Assembly: GCF_001667265.1 (NCBI RefSeq)
Contig: NZ_LZHW01000010.1
Coordinates: 52,177 to 116,176, forward strand
DNA: 64,000 nt
Reading direction: 5' to 3'
Origin: Mycobacterium sp. ACS4331
Lineage (GTDB): Bacteria; Actinomycetota; Actinomycetes; Mycobacteriales; Mycobacteriaceae
Both the position numbers and the translations under genes were made by a program. Numbering within the stretch: position 1 is the stretch's first letter; each line of letters begins with the position of its first letter. Below the pieces are notes generated by a model. The model ran no database searches. It worked only from the letters and a program-made list of their open reading frames with translations, and was not told the DNA's origin. Shown here one piece after another: positions 46,784-55,705 of the stretch.

Positions 46784-48802
46784 ATGCCCGAGCGAAGTGG
46801 TGTTGACCCGTACCTGTGGCTGGAGGACATCGACGGCGAGGCCGCCCTCGACTGGGTGCGCGCGCACAACGACCCCACCCTCGCCGAACTGTGCGACGAC
46901 GAATTCGAGCGGATGCGCACCGAGGCACTGGAGGTCCTCGACACCGACAGCCGCATCCCCTACGTGCGGCGCCGCGGTGAGCACCTGTACAACTTCTGGC
47001 GCGACGCGGCGAATCCGCGCGGTGTCTGGCGCCGCACGACGCTGGAGCAGTACCGCACCGACTCGCCGGAGTGGGACGTGTTGATCGACGTCGACGCGCT
47101 GGCCGCGGCCGACGACACCAACTGGGTGTGGGCCGGAGCCGACGTGATCGAGCCCGATCTGACCCGCGCGTTGATCAGCCTCTCGCGCGGCGGGTCCGAC
47201 GCCGCGGTGGTGCGTGAATTCGACATGGTCACACGCGAGTTCGTCGACGGCGGATTCGAGGTCGCCGAGGCCAAGACCAACATCACCTGGGCCGACCCCG
47301 ACACCGTGCTGATCGGCACCGACTTCGGCGAGGGGTCCCTGACCGACTCGGGGTATCCGCGCCTGGTGAAGCGGTGGCGGCGCGGGCAGGCGCTGGCCGA
47401 CGCCGAGACGCTGTTCTCCGGTTCGCCGCAGGACGTCATCGTCGCCGCGGCGGTCGACCGCACGCCGGGCTTCGAACGCACCTTCATCCGCCGGGCCGTC
47501 GACTTCTTCAACGATGAGGTCTACGAGCTGCGGGCCGACGAGCTGATCCGGATCGACGCACCCACCGACGCGTCGGTCTCGGTGCACCGGGACCAGCTGC
47601 TGATCGAACTGCGCAGTCCGTGGTTCGTCGGCACCGACGAACACCCGGCCGGCGCGCTGTTGGCCGCCGACTACAACGAGTTCATCTCCGGGACAACGCA
47701 GTTGACGACGGTGTTCGAACCGGATGCGCACACCGCGCTGCTGCACTACGCCTGGACGCGGGACCGGCTGGTCCTGGTGACCCTGGCCGACGTCGCCAGC
47801 CGCGTCGAGGTGGTCACGCCGGGTTCGTGGACCCGCACGCCCGTCCCGGGAATCCCGGACAACACCAACACCGTCATCGTCGCCACCGACCCGGACGGCG
47901 ACGAGGTGTTTCTGGACTCCAGTGGATTCGACACACCGTCACGCCTGCTGTGCGGCCCCGCGGACGGACCACTCGAGGTCGTCAAGGCGGCGCCGTCATT
48001 CTTCGACGCCGAGGACATCAGCGTCACACAGCATTTCGCCACCTCAGCGGACGGGACCGCGATCCCCTACTTCGTGGTCGGCCCGCGGGACGCCACCGGG
48101 CCACGGCCCACCCTGCTGGGCGGATACGGCGGTTTCGAGGTCGCCCGCACCCCGGGGTACGACGGGGTGCTGGGCCGCCTCTGGCTCTCGCGCGGTGGCA
48201 CGTACGTGCTGGCCAACATTCGCGGCGGCGGCGAGTACGGCCCGCAGTGGCACACCCAGGCGATGCGCGAGAACCGCCACAAGGTGTACGAGGACTTCGC
48301 CGCTGTCGCAGCGGATCTCGTCACGCGCGGAATCACCACCGTCGGGCAGTTGGGCGCGCAGGGCGGCAGCAACGGCGGCCTGCTGATGGGCGTCATGCTG
48401 ACGCAGTACCCCGAGCAGTTCGGCGCGCTGGTGTGCCAGGTGCCCCTGCTGGACATGAAGCGCTTTCATCTGCTGCTGGCCGGAGCCTCCTGGGTCGCCG
48501 AGTACGGGAACCCCGACGAGCCTGCGGACTGGGAGTTCATGTCGAAGTACTCGCCCTACCAGAACATCTCGTCCGACAAGCACTACCCGGCGCTGCTGAT
48601 GACCACATCCACGCGCGATGACCGCGTACATCCCGGGCATGCCCGCAAGATGACGGCCGCCTTGGAGGCCGCCGGGCACCGCGTGCGGTACTACGAGAAC
48701 ATCGAGGGCGGGCACGCCGGCGCGGCCGACAACGCGCAGACCGCGTTCAAGTCGGCGCTGAGCTACTCCTTCCTGCATCGCGTGCTCACCTCGGGTGAAT
48801 AG
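46784..48802 (+). CDS. Prolyl oligopeptidase (S9A family)
   Basis: This peptidase of 672 residues starts DPYLWLEDIDGEAALDWVRAHN, the typical S9A beginning. A beta-propeller occupies roughly 75-400, and the alpha/beta hydrolase domain follows with the catalytic Ser in GAQGGSNGGLLMG (codon at 48368-48370), Asp in TTSTRDDRVHPGHA and His in EGGHAGAADN. It cleaves short peptides, classically after proline. It has no signal peptide. It corresponds to Rv0457c. The ATG at 46784 is chosen since the open frame upstream is a shadow of DUF779. Confidence 0.94.
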   Translation: MPERSGVDPYLWLEDIDGEAALDWVRAHNDPTLAELCDDEFERMRTEALEVLDTDSRIPYVRRRGEHLYNFWRDAANPRGVWRRTTLEQYRTDSPEWDVLIDVDALAAADDTNWVWAGADVIEPDLTRALISLSRGGSDAAVVREFDMVTREFVDGGFEVAEAKTNITWADPDTVLIGTDFGEGSLTDSGYPRLVKRWRRGQALADAETLFSGSPQDVIVAAAVDRTPGFERTFIRRAVDFFNDEVYELRADELIRIDAPTDASVSVHRDQLLIELRSPWFVGTDEHPAGALLAADYNEFISGTTQLTTVFEPDAHTALLHYAWTRDRLVLVTLADVASRVEVVTPGSWTRTPVPGIPDNTNTVIVATDPDGDEVFLDSSGFDTPSRLLCGPADGPLEVVKAAPSFFDAEDISVTQHFATSADGTAIPYFVVGPRDATGPRPTLLGGYGGFEVARTPGYDGVLGRLWLSRGGTYVLANIRGGGEYGPQWHTQAMRENRHKVYEDFAAVAADLVTRGITTVGQLGAQGGSNGGLLMGVMLTQYPEQFGALVCQVPLLDMKRFHLLLAGASWVAEYGNPDEPADWEFMSKYSPYQNISSDKHYPALLMTTSTRDDRVHPGHARKMTAALEAAGHRVRYYENIEGGHAGAADNAQTAFKSALSYSFLHRVLTSGE

Positions 48803-48863
48803 ACAGATCCCGCCCCGTCAGTAGGGTTCACCTCGGTACGTTCTCGCACCGAGGGGGTGACAC

Positions 48864-49190
48864 ATGCAGGTCCACACCGGGCAGATGCGGACGGGGGCTC
48901 AGCACTCCTACGCCGCGGCCGGATTCGCCGACGAGGGCGCGACAGCGCTGACGAGATCGCGCGTGACCGGCGGGATGTTCGGCGATTTCGCGGGCGCTCA
49001 GGCGTTCGGCGCGTCCGTGGCGGGAGCGCACACCCGGCACGGCGAGCAACTGCGCCGGCAGGAGAGGCGCTTGGGTGTCCTGGGCGATAAGACACACGTC
49101 ATCGCGTCGTCGTTCGACGAGATGGAACGGCGCAACCGTGCAGTTCTGGAACAGGTTCGGTCGCAGCTGTGGTCCAATACCCAGCCCTGA
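48864..49190 (+). CDS. DUF2563-family small protein (ESX-effector-like partner)
   Basis: This 108-residue helical protein reads HTGQMRTGAQHSYAAAGFADEGATALTRSRVTGGMFGDFAGAQAFGASVAGAHTRHGEQL, the DUF2563 pattern of mycobacteria (for example the Rv0025 type). It lacks a WxG motif but has the same two-helix style as WXG100 proteins. Its stop lies inside the next gene (22-nt overlap), so they are coupled. It is probably the small partner or chaperone of the larger protein. A hairpin at 48831-48854 covers the GAGGGGG ribosome site. Confidence 0.75.
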   Translation: MQVHTGQMRTGAQHSYAAAGFADEGATALTRSRVTGGMFGDFAGAQAFGASVAGAHTRHGEQLRRQERRLGVLGDKTHVIASSFDEMERRNRAVLEQVRSQLWSNTQP

Positions 49191-50680
49191 CCCACATCAG
49201 CGTCCCCGAGCTGGTCACCGCCGCTGGTGACCCGTGGGCGCTGGACGCCACCCTGCGTGCCGGTGATCCCGGCCAGATCGCTGAATTGGCGCGCGCGTTC
49301 CGGGCCACCACCGACTGCCTCGTCGAGACCGAGACCGAGTTCGTCGCGGCCGCGGAGCGCTTCCACCGGTCCTGGAACCGCGAGAACGGCGAGTTCCCCA
49401 TCAACGATTCGGCCGAGCTGCGGCGGGTCGCGCTGAGTCTGCGGATACAGAAGGACGAACTGCCCGCCATCGCAACCACGCTGCAGAAGATCGCCGCGGA
49501 TCTGGCTGAGGCGCAGCGTATGTCGGACCTGAAGATCGACAAGCTCAATGGTCAGCTCGGGTATCTGGACATGCTGATCGGCGACGCGTTGTCGCGCGAC
49601 GGCGATGCCGATGTGTCCGCGTATGAGGACCGAGCCATCGAGAACACCAGCAGCACCTGCGATTCCATCCAAGGACACCGTGACGCCTATGGCAGCCGGT
49701 TGCAGCGGGCCGAGGCGACGCTGCGGCTCGAGCACGGGTACGACCCGGCCGCGATCGAGGACGTCGACGGCGACGCGGAGGCGGGCCCCGGACAGCGCGG
49801 CCGCACTGCCGAGCAGTTCTACGAGGCCAACCAGCGCGCCACGGATGAGGCGCTGGTCAACACGCCCGGCGAGATGACGCCGGAGAAGGCCGACGCCGCG
49901 GCCCGGTTGCGGGACTTCGACACCGTCACCGACCCCGCGGCCGACTCCGAGGCGCGGCGCGTGGCCGGGGAGCGCCTCGACGATTTCCGGATGGCCAACT
50001 TCGTCGGGCCGCTGCCGGTCGATCCGCTCACCGGTGCGGATGCCCGGGTCCGGGCGCGCAACCGCCTCGACATGCAGGCCCAGCTCGAGCAGGGCCTGGT
50101 CCGGTTACCCGACGGCAGCCGGTACCCGGTTGCGCCCATGACACCCGATCAGGCCACCGAGTTCATGAACGTCGCTGAACGCGACGCCCGGGCGGCGGTG
50201 GTGATCGAGACCCGCAACGGGCTGGTTGCTGCCGGGATGTCCGGTGACGGGGCCAACCAGGTGGTATTGGACCTCATGACGCCCGGGGGGCTGACAGCCA
50301 CAGGAACGGACGCCTACACCAAGGGCATCACGCCCGGCGTTCACGGTACGCCGAGGTTTCTCACACCCGACGACGCCAAGGTCCTGTCACGAATTGCTGG
50401 GACGGCCAGCGTGGGCCTGACCGGATACCAGGCGTGGAGCGCGGTCCAGGATTACCGAGCGGGCGGCAGCGCCGAAGATCTCGGTCGCGAGCTGGGCAGG
50501 TCTGTCGGCGGAGTCACTGCGGGCTGGGGTACCACAGTGGCGGCCGGGTCATTCTTCGGACCGGTTGGAACGGCCGTCGCCGCGGTGGGCGCCACCATCC
50601 TGTTCGGTGGCATCGGGGATTGGGACGGCCTCGCCGGAATGGGCGGAGCCTGGGTGGGTCGACAGTTCGACAATCCGTGA
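49169..50680 (+). CDS. Large ESX effector-like protein with hydrophobic C-terminus
   Basis: This is a 503-residue protein. Residues 1-190 are helical and EspA/WXG-like in style (WALDATLRAGDPGQIAELARAFRATTDCLVETETEFVAAAERFHRSW), with a long charged central region. The last 80 residues become Gly/Ala-rich and hydrophobic: SVGGVTAGWGTTVAAGSFFGPVGTAVAAVGATILFGGIGDWDGLAGMGGAWVG. That tail resembles membrane-active toxin tips. The gene overlaps DUF2563 upstream and is followed by a small membrane-protein gene, the layout of polymorphic toxins with immunity genes; this reading is inference. The start is GTG 49169. No signal peptide is seen. Confidence 0.65.
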   Translation: MVQYPALTHISVPELVTAAGDPWALDATLRAGDPGQIAELARAFRATTDCLVETETEFVAAAERFHRSWNRENGEFPINDSAELRRVALSLRIQKDELPAIATTLQKIAADLAEAQRMSDLKIDKLNGQLGYLDMLIGDALSRDGDADVSAYEDRAIENTSSTCDSIQGHRDAYGSRLQRAEATLRLEHGYDPAAIEDVDGDAEAGPGQRGRTAEQFYEANQRATDEALVNTPGEMTPEKADAAARLRDFDTVTDPAADSEARRVAGERLDDFRMANFVGPLPVDPLTGADARVRARNRLDMQAQLEQGLVRLPDGSRYPVAPMTPDQATEFMNVAERDARAAVVIETRNGLVAAGMSGDGANQVVLDLMTPGGLTATGTDAYTKGITPGVHGTPRFLTPDDAKVLSRIAGTASVGLTGYQAWSAVQDYRAGGSAEDLGRELGRSVGGVTAGWGTTVAAGSFFGPVGTAVAAVGATILFGGIGDWDGLAGMGGAWVGRQFDNP

Positions 50681-50717
50681 CAATGCGACAGAACATCACG
50701 AGGGGGAGGTGGTTCGG

Positions 50718-51059
50718 GTGACGGCAGAAGACGTGTTCATGACGCTGTTCGGGCTGGGATTGGCACTTGCGAGCGTGTCGGCGTTCTTCCCGCTGTTTCC
50801 GTCGAGGACCCTGTCCCCAGATGTCATCATGCGGCGCCTGTTCTGGACCGGCGCGGGGATCGCGGTGGTGTTCTCTTTCCTCGTCATCTGGCCGGCGTGG
50901 CAGTTCGGCCTGTTCGTCTGCGGGTGCGTGGGCCTGCTCCTGCTGATGACCGCAGTTCGGTACACCAGCCACCTCAGATTCCGCGGCAGGATCTTCGCGA
51001 TGCCGGAGAACCGCGGCCCTGACCGCCCTCCGTCGCGGCGCCAAAGGCCTGAGCTGTGA
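50718..51059 (+). CDS. Small membrane protein, possible immunity protein
   Basis: The three hydrophobic segments of this 113-residue protein are VFMTLFGLGLALASVSAFFPLF, LFWTGAGIAVVFSFLVIWPAW and QFGLFVCGCVGLLLLMTAV. It ends in a basic tail RPPSRRQRPEL. GTG 50718 is preceded by AGGGGGAGG at a good distance; GTG 50709 is an alternative. It begins 37 nt after the effector-like gene on the same strand. A small multi-span protein beside a membrane-active-looking effector suggests immunity, but no homologue is recognised. Confidence 0.6.
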   Translation: MTAEDVFMTLFGLGLALASVSAFFPLFPSRTLSPDVIMRRLFWTGAGIAVVFSFLVIWPAWQFGLFVCGCVGLLLLMTAVRYTSHLRFRGRIFAMPENRGPDRPPSRRQRPEL

Positions 51060-51109
51060 ACGGACTCGTGACCCCGACGATCCACCGTCACGCGCACCCA
51101 GGGACTGAA

Positions 51110-51961
51110 TCAGTTGGGCGTGCGCACCGTCCGACCGATACCACCCAGCAGAGCGAACATCACGCCCAGGACCACCAGCGCTCCCCCGGCCGCCAGCGTG
51201 ATGTTGAGCCACTGATGCATGCTGTCGGTGACGTGCCGCAGGAGGGCGTCGGCGATCTGACGGATGTCCCCGCTGGTGCCGGACAGCGCCGAATCGACGC
51301 GCCGGCGCCCGACCTCCAGGCCCGCCCAGCCGGCGGCCCCGACCAGCAGGCCCGACACCCCGAGTGCGGCCAGGCCCCTGCCCTTTGAGCGCGCTGATGC
51401 CAACGTGAGCAGCGCGCACACCCCGGCGAGCACCGCCGAGCCGACGCTGACCCACGGTGCCCACGTCGCGACCGGCCGAAGTTGGCCTGGCCGAACAGAA
51501 TCCGGTGCGTTCTGGGTGAGCGGCACCGGAAGGCTCTGCGGCACTGAAATGTTGAACCGCTGCAGGGTTTCAGTGAACTGCGAGTCCTGCAGCATGGGCG
51601 CCACGTCGATCACCCAGCGCCCCTGCGGGTCGGTGTCCGACGACACCGTGTCGGTGAACATCCAGCGGTGGGCCAACCGATTGGCCTGTGCGAACTGTCC
51701 GGGGAAGGCCGAACTCGCGGTGTAGGTCGACGCGACCAGTGAGATGGCGCGCTCGTTACCCGTGTACCCGAGGTTCACCACCTGGGTGGTCAGTTCGTTC
51801 GCGACGGCACGTTGCAGCATCGGGTCGGCGGCCGCCTGCTCGGTGAACGCCGCATACCCATCGAGATCGATGAGGTTCTTCTGCGCCCACGCCGACGGCA
51901 GCGCCACGGCGAGCGCTGCCGTGGCCACCAGCCACAACAACGCCGTCAGCACAACACGCAT
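51110..51961 (-). CDS. Membrane protein with large extracytoplasmic loop
   Basis: This 283-residue protein has a first helix VLTALLWLVATAALAVALPSAWA, then 125 extracytoplasmic residues (KNLIDLDGYAAFTEQAAADPMLQRAVANELTTQVVNLG). Two helices (WVSVGSAVLAGVCALLTLASA, AALGVSGLLVGAAGWAGLEV), a loop, and a final helix LAAGGALVVLGVMFALLGGIG complete it. I do not recognise a defined family; proteins of this design are common in mycobacteria. ATG 51961 follows GAGGGAGGGG, which decides the start. It is probably cotranscribed with the PPK2 gene 31 nt upstream. Confidence 0.78.
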   Translation of the reverse strand: MRVVLTALLWLVATAALAVALPSAWAQKNLIDLDGYAAFTEQAAADPMLQRAVANELTTQVVNLGYTGNERAISLVASTYTASSAFPGQFAQANRLAHRWMFTDTVSSDTDPQGRWVIDVAPMLQDSQFTETLQRFNISVPQSLPVPLTQNAPDSVRPGQLRPVATWAPWVSVGSAVLAGVCALLTLASARSKGRGLAALGVSGLLVGAAGWAGLEVGRRRVDSALSGTSGDIRQIADALLRHVTDSMHQWLNITLAAGGALVVLGVMFALLGGIGRTVRTPN

Positions 51962-51992
51962 CGGGCGTCCCCTCCCTCGTGGGCGGGGCACC

Positions 51993-52880
51993 TCAGTCGG
52001 CGAGCGCGCGACCCACGATCAACGGATCGGCATGACCGACCACGTCGTAGTCCTTGTTGTCGTAGTCGAACTTACCGAGTACGTACCGCATGGCGTTGAT
52101 CCGGGCGCGCTTCTTGTCATTGCTCTTGACCACGGTCCACGGCGCGATCTCGGTGTCGGTCCAGGCGAACATGTCCTCTTTGGCCGCGGTGTAGTCGTCC
52201 CACTTGTCCAGCGACGCCAGATCGGTCGGCGAGAGTTTCCACTGCCGGACCGGGTCCACCTGACGGATGGTGAACCGCGTGCGCTGCTCGGACTGCGTGA
52301 CCGAGAACCACAGTTTGGTCAGGCTGATGCCGTCGTTGACCAGCATCTGCTCGAAAAGCGGTGCCTGCCGGATGAACTCCGCATGCTGCTTGGGCGTACA
52401 GAACCCCATCACCCGTTCGACTCCAGCCCGGTTGTACCAGGACCGGTCGAAGAGCACGATCTCCCCGGCCGCAGGCAGATGCTCGACGTAACGCTGGAAG
52501 TACCACTGAGTCCGCTCCTTCTCGGTGGGCTTCTCCAGTGCCACGACTCGCGCCCCGCGCGGGTTGAGATGCTCGGTGAACCGCTTGATCGTGCCGCCCT
52601 TGCCCGCCGCGTCACGGCCTTCGAACACGATGACGTGCCGATCTCCCTGACTCTGAGCATGCTTCTGCAGCTTGAGCAGTTCGATCTGGAGCAGACGCTT
52701 CTGCTCCTCGTAATCGGTGCGCTTCATCCGCTCGTCGTAGGGGTAGTTCTCCCGCCAGGTGTCGACAATCTCGCCACCCGGCTGCAGAAGCACCGGATCG
52801 TCGTCGTCATCGTCGCGGACGGTGTACCTGAGGCTGGGATCGACGTGCAGCACCGGCACACGGTAACGGCGCCTGGGCAC
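51993..52880 (-). CDS. ppk2: Polyphosphate kinase 2, class I
   Basis: This 295-residue PPK2 has Walker A VIVFEGRDAAGKGGTIKRFTEHLNPRGARVVALEKPTEKE, Walker B EIVLFDRSWYNRAGVERVMGFC and lid DPVRQWKLSPTDLASLDKWDDYTAAKEDMF. This is the class I form that uses polyphosphate to make nucleoside triphosphates, with M. tuberculosis Rv3232c as the well-studied relative. It differs clearly from the PPK2 at 35584, which is the other family branch. GTG 52880 gives the full N-terminus. It heads a two-gene unit with the membrane protein. Confidence 0.93.
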   Translation of the reverse strand: MPRRRYRVPVLHVDPSLRYTVRDDDDDDPVLLQPGGEIVDTWRENYPYDERMKRTDYEEQKRLLQIELLKLQKHAQSQGDRHVIVFEGRDAAGKGGTIKRFTEHLNPRGARVVALEKPTEKERTQWYFQRYVEHLPAAGEIVLFDRSWYNRAGVERVMGFCTPKQHAEFIRQAPLFEQMLVNDGISLTKLWFSVTQSEQRTRFTIRQVDPVRQWKLSPTDLASLDKWDDYTAAKEDMFAWTDTEIAPWTVVKSNDKKRARINAMRYVLGKFDYDNKDYDVVGHADPLIVGRALAD

Positions 52881-53327
52881 GCGAGGTTGTCCAGAGGATG
52901 AACATCAAGTTTTTCTGTTGCTGAATGTGCGCTTCGGCGTCGTGCACCGGGACTGCGACGACGGTCGCCCCGCTCTGCTCAGGCCCTTCGACGACGCGCC
53001 GTAGTTCAACAGTGGCGTCACGCCGCTGCGACCAACGCCTGACCTTTGCAATCGCCGTGGAGGTCGCCGGACGAAATGCTCATGACCTCGCCCGCCCCTC
53101 ACCCCGCGGCAATGACCGGCAATTGCGACATTCTCGAGACCGCGGCATTACACATGTCTGGTTTCGGGGCTCCGCCGCACGCGCGCCGGCCGTGTTCGTG
53201 AACCTCCAGCCCGCCGATGTCGACACGCCCAGGCCACCTACGAGCACCGCGAACCACTTCGCTGTCGGCGATGTCGCGCCGAGGAACCTCTGGTCGTCGC
53301 CCGGGATCCCCAGTAGCGTCCGCCGGC
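52881..53327. other. Non-coding stretch upstream of the carrier protein
   Basis: About 450 nt between PPK2 and the carrier protein. I see only short Arg-rich open frames and no convincing gene, hairpin or repeat. Promoters for both flanking units must lie here. An AT-rich patch around 52905-52925 is the best candidate for the PPK2 side. Confidence 0.4.
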
Positions 53328-53597
53328 ATGGACCCCCTTGGACATCTGACGGTGAGCACCGGAATGGTCGAAATCCTCTGTCACGAACTGCATATCGACT
53401 CGGCGCGGATTCACCGCCAGTCACGCCTGGTCAGCGATATGGGGCTCGACTGGATCGCGTTGGCAATCGTGGCGGTGGCGATCGAGGACAGGTGGGGCAT
53501 CACACTGACCGAAGCGGAACTTCACTGCGTCGACACCATCGGCGAGCTCGATGACGCGCTCACGCAGAGGATCTCGACAAGCCGAGGGCGCCGATGA
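53328..53597 (+). CDS. Acyl-carrier-protein-like protein lacking the attachment serine
   Basis: This protein of 89 residues has an ACP-like four-helix pattern: VEILCHELHIDSARIHRQSRLVSDMGLDWIALAIVAVAIEDRWGITLTEAELHCVDTIGELDDALTQR. In an active ACP the stretch would be LGLDSL. Here it is MGLDWIAL, so the Ser that carries phosphopantetheine is Trp (codon TGG at 53450-53452; TCG would give Ser). Either it is inactive as a carrier, acts as a binding scaffold for the ligase, or the base is an error. ATG 53328 is used. The stop codon overlaps the ligase start (ATGA), so the pair are made together. Confidence 0.75.
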   Translation: MDPLGHLTVSTGMVEILCHELHIDSARIHRQSRLVSDMGLDWIALAIVAVAIEDRWGITLTEAELHCVDTIGELDDALTQRISTSRGRR

Positions 53598-55168
53598 GCG
53601 TACTGATGCGACGGATGTCGGCGGCGATGACGTCCTCCGCGCATGATCTGTATGTGCTCGACTCCGACGGGGAAACCTGGCGCACCCATCCGTGGGGCGA
53701 GGTGCACTGCCGCGCAGAGAATTTCGCTGAGTCCGTCCACGACACCGGTGCGGCGGACGCCATCGCACTGGTGGGCGAGCCGACCGTGGAACTGCTCGCG
53801 GCGATATTCGGTGGATGGCTGGCCGGAGCCAGCGTGGCGCTGCTGCCCGGTCCGGTGCGCGGTGCCGACCCAGCCCAGTGGGCCACCGCAACCCTGCAGC
53901 GATGCCAGAACATCGGCGTATCAACGGTGTTCAGTCACGGGGAACGTCTGCGTGACCTGCGGGGTGTCGGCGCCGGGCCGGTGCACGACCTCAGTGCCGC
54001 AGCACCTCCTCGCCGGTCGACGTCACTGTCCCCGTCCGACACCCGTCGCCCCGCCATCCTGCAGGGCACCGCGGGTTCGACCGGAACACCCAAGACAGCG
54101 TGCCTGTCCGCGGAGGCCGTCCTGGCCAACCTCACGGGCATCACTGAGCGCATCGCGGTCAACCCGATCCGTGACGTCGGCTGTTCCTGGCTGCCGCTGT
54201 ACCACGACATGGGTTTGACGTTCCTGCTCACGTGCGCGCTCTCGGGGTTGCCGATGTGGCAGGCGCCGACGTCGGCGTTCTCAGCGCTGCCGTTCCGCTG
54301 GCTCACCTGGCTTGGAACCAGTCACGCCACCCTGACCGCCGCGCCGAACTTCGCGTTCAGCGTGCTGGGCAGATACGCCAGCCGTCTTCCCGAAACCGAC
54401 TTGAGCGCAGTTCGATTCGCGCTCAACGGGGGCGAGCCCGTCGACTGCGCCGGTATGCAGCGATTCGGCGACGCAATGTCCAGGTTCGGTTTTGAGGCCC
54501 GCTCGATGTGCCCGGCCTACGGCATGGCCGAGTCGACGTGCGCGGTGTCGATCACGCGCCCAGGCGACGGCCTGCAGTTCGACGAGGTCGACGTCGACGC
54601 GCCCCACGACGGGGGCCGGATGCGTCGGCACGCCATCCTGGGCCAACCCATTCCCGGCATCGAGGTGCGCATCCGCCCCGTCGACATCCCGGTGTCCGAG
54701 GCCGTGGGCCGCGATGTCGGCGAGGTCGAGATCCGCGGCGCGTCGATGATGGACGGCTACCTCGAATCACCACCGATTCACCGCGAGGACTGGTTCCGCA
54801 CAGGCGATCTCGGGTATCTCACGCCCAACGGGCTCGTGGTGTGCGGACGCGTCAAGGAACTCATCCACATCGCGGGCCGCAATGTGTTCCCCAGTGAGAT
54901 CGAGCGGATCGCCGGTCAGGTGCCGGGCGTGCGGGCCGGTGGCGTGGTGGCGGTCGGCACGGCCAACTCGTCGCGTCCGGGCCTGTTCATCGCCGCGGAG
55001 TTCCGGGGCGGCGACGAGGAGGAGACCCGAATCAACCTGGTGCGCAGGGTCGCTTCGGAGTGCGGCGTGCTGCCGGCCAAGGTGCTGTTCGTCGAACCCG
55101 GGACGCTGCCGCGAACGTCGTCGGGCAAGCTGCGCCGCCTCGAGGTGCAACGCACCTTGGCAGGTTGA
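53594..55168 (+). CDS. Fatty-acyl-AMP ligase (FAAL) family protein
   Basis: This 524-residue adenylate-forming enzyme has core motifs ILQGTAGSTGTPKTACLS (A3), WLPLYHDMGL and PNFAFSVLGRYA (FAAL hallmarks), FALNGGEPVD, CPAYGMAESTCAVSIT (A5), DWFRTGDLGYL (A7), RVKELIHIAGRNVFPSEIE (A8) and RTSSGKLRRLEVQR (A10 Lys). It activates a fatty acid as acyl-AMP for transfer to a carrier protein. It is shorter than typical FAALs. Coupling to the carrier-like gene is clear, but that carrier lacks the Ser. No polyketide or peptide synthase is near, so the final acceptor is unknown. Confidence 0.88.
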   Translation: MSVLMRRMSAAMTSSAHDLYVLDSDGETWRTHPWGEVHCRAENFAESVHDTGAADAIALVGEPTVELLAAIFGGWLAGASVALLPGPVRGADPAQWATATLQRCQNIGVSTVFSHGERLRDLRGVGAGPVHDLSAAAPPRRSTSLSPSDTRRPAILQGTAGSTGTPKTACLSAEAVLANLTGITERIAVNPIRDVGCSWLPLYHDMGLTFLLTCALSGLPMWQAPTSAFSALPFRWLTWLGTSHATLTAAPNFAFSVLGRYASRLPETDLSAVRFALNGGEPVDCAGMQRFGDAMSRFGFEARSMCPAYGMAESTCAVSITRPGDGLQFDEVDVDAPHDGGRMRRHAILGQPIPGIEVRIRPVDIPVSEAVGRDVGEVEIRGASMMDGYLESPPIHREDWFRTGDLGYLTPNGLVVCGRVKELIHIAGRNVFPSEIERIAGQVPGVRAGGVVAVGTANSSRPGLFIAAEFRGGDEEETRINLVRRVASECGVLPAKVLFVEPGTLPRTSSGKLRRLEVQRTLAG

Positions 55169-55176
55169 GTTCAGTG

Positions 55177-55686
55177 CTAAAGGAGGCCGCGCACGTAGGC
55201 GGCCTGCCCCAGATGCTGGGCGCAGTCGTCGATGATGCTGACCAGGCGGGCTGATGCCGTGACCGGTGGGTCCCAGTTGCGGTCCACGATGCGGGCCAAC
55301 TCCTCATCGGTCAGAGTCGTCACGTAGTCCAGCGTCATGGCGTGCACGGCGTGTTGGTAGCCCGCGAGCAGTTCGGCCACGACCACCACCTTGGCCACAT
55401 CGTCGGCGGAGTGACCGTAGCCGGTGTCGTCGCGGGGCAGGTCGAGGCCGAAGCGGTCCACCCAGCCCTCGCTGGTCCACACCTGATCGACCCCGGCGAT
55501 GTCGGCGACCTGCGCATCCTGAACCCGCGCGCTGTGCCAGATCAGCCACGCGATCGTGTTGGCGTCCGGGGTGGGCCGGTAGGTCGCCTGGGCCTCGGAC
55601 AGGTCCTCGGTCAACTCGTCGACGTGTTCGATCAGGCGCGTGAAGAAGTCGCGGAGAAGTTCTTGAACTGCTTCGTTGGTGGCCAT
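55177..55686 (-). CDS. DinB/DUF664-family protein
   Basis: This 169-residue four-helix protein of the DinB/YfiT type starts EAVQELLRDFFTRLIEHVDELTEDLSEAQATYRPTPDANTIAWLIWHSARVQD. The metal-binding histidines typical of the family are His51 (WLIWHSARVQD) and His158 (DDCAQHLGQAAYVRG), with one more likely in the middle. The mycobacterial family includes mycothiol-dependent enzymes, so mycothiol conjugation is possible but unproven. It is convergent with the ligase, 8 nt away, and 19 nt downstream of the VOC gene. Confidence 0.85.
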   Translation of the reverse strand: MATNEAVQELLRDFFTRLIEHVDELTEDLSEAQATYRPTPDANTIAWLIWHSARVQDAQVADIAGVDQVWTSEGWVDRFGLDLPRDDTGYGHSADDVAKVVVVAELLAGYQHAVHAMTLDYVTTLTDEELARIVDRNWDPPVTASARLVSIIDDCAQHLGQAAYVRGLL

Positions 55687-55705
55687 GCCTCGACGCTACG
55701 CCGGG

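Noticed and set aside
52881..53327. Short Arg-rich frames between PPK2 and the carrier protein
   Set aside because: None has a ribosome site, motif or codon bias that sets it apart from random GC-rich sequence.
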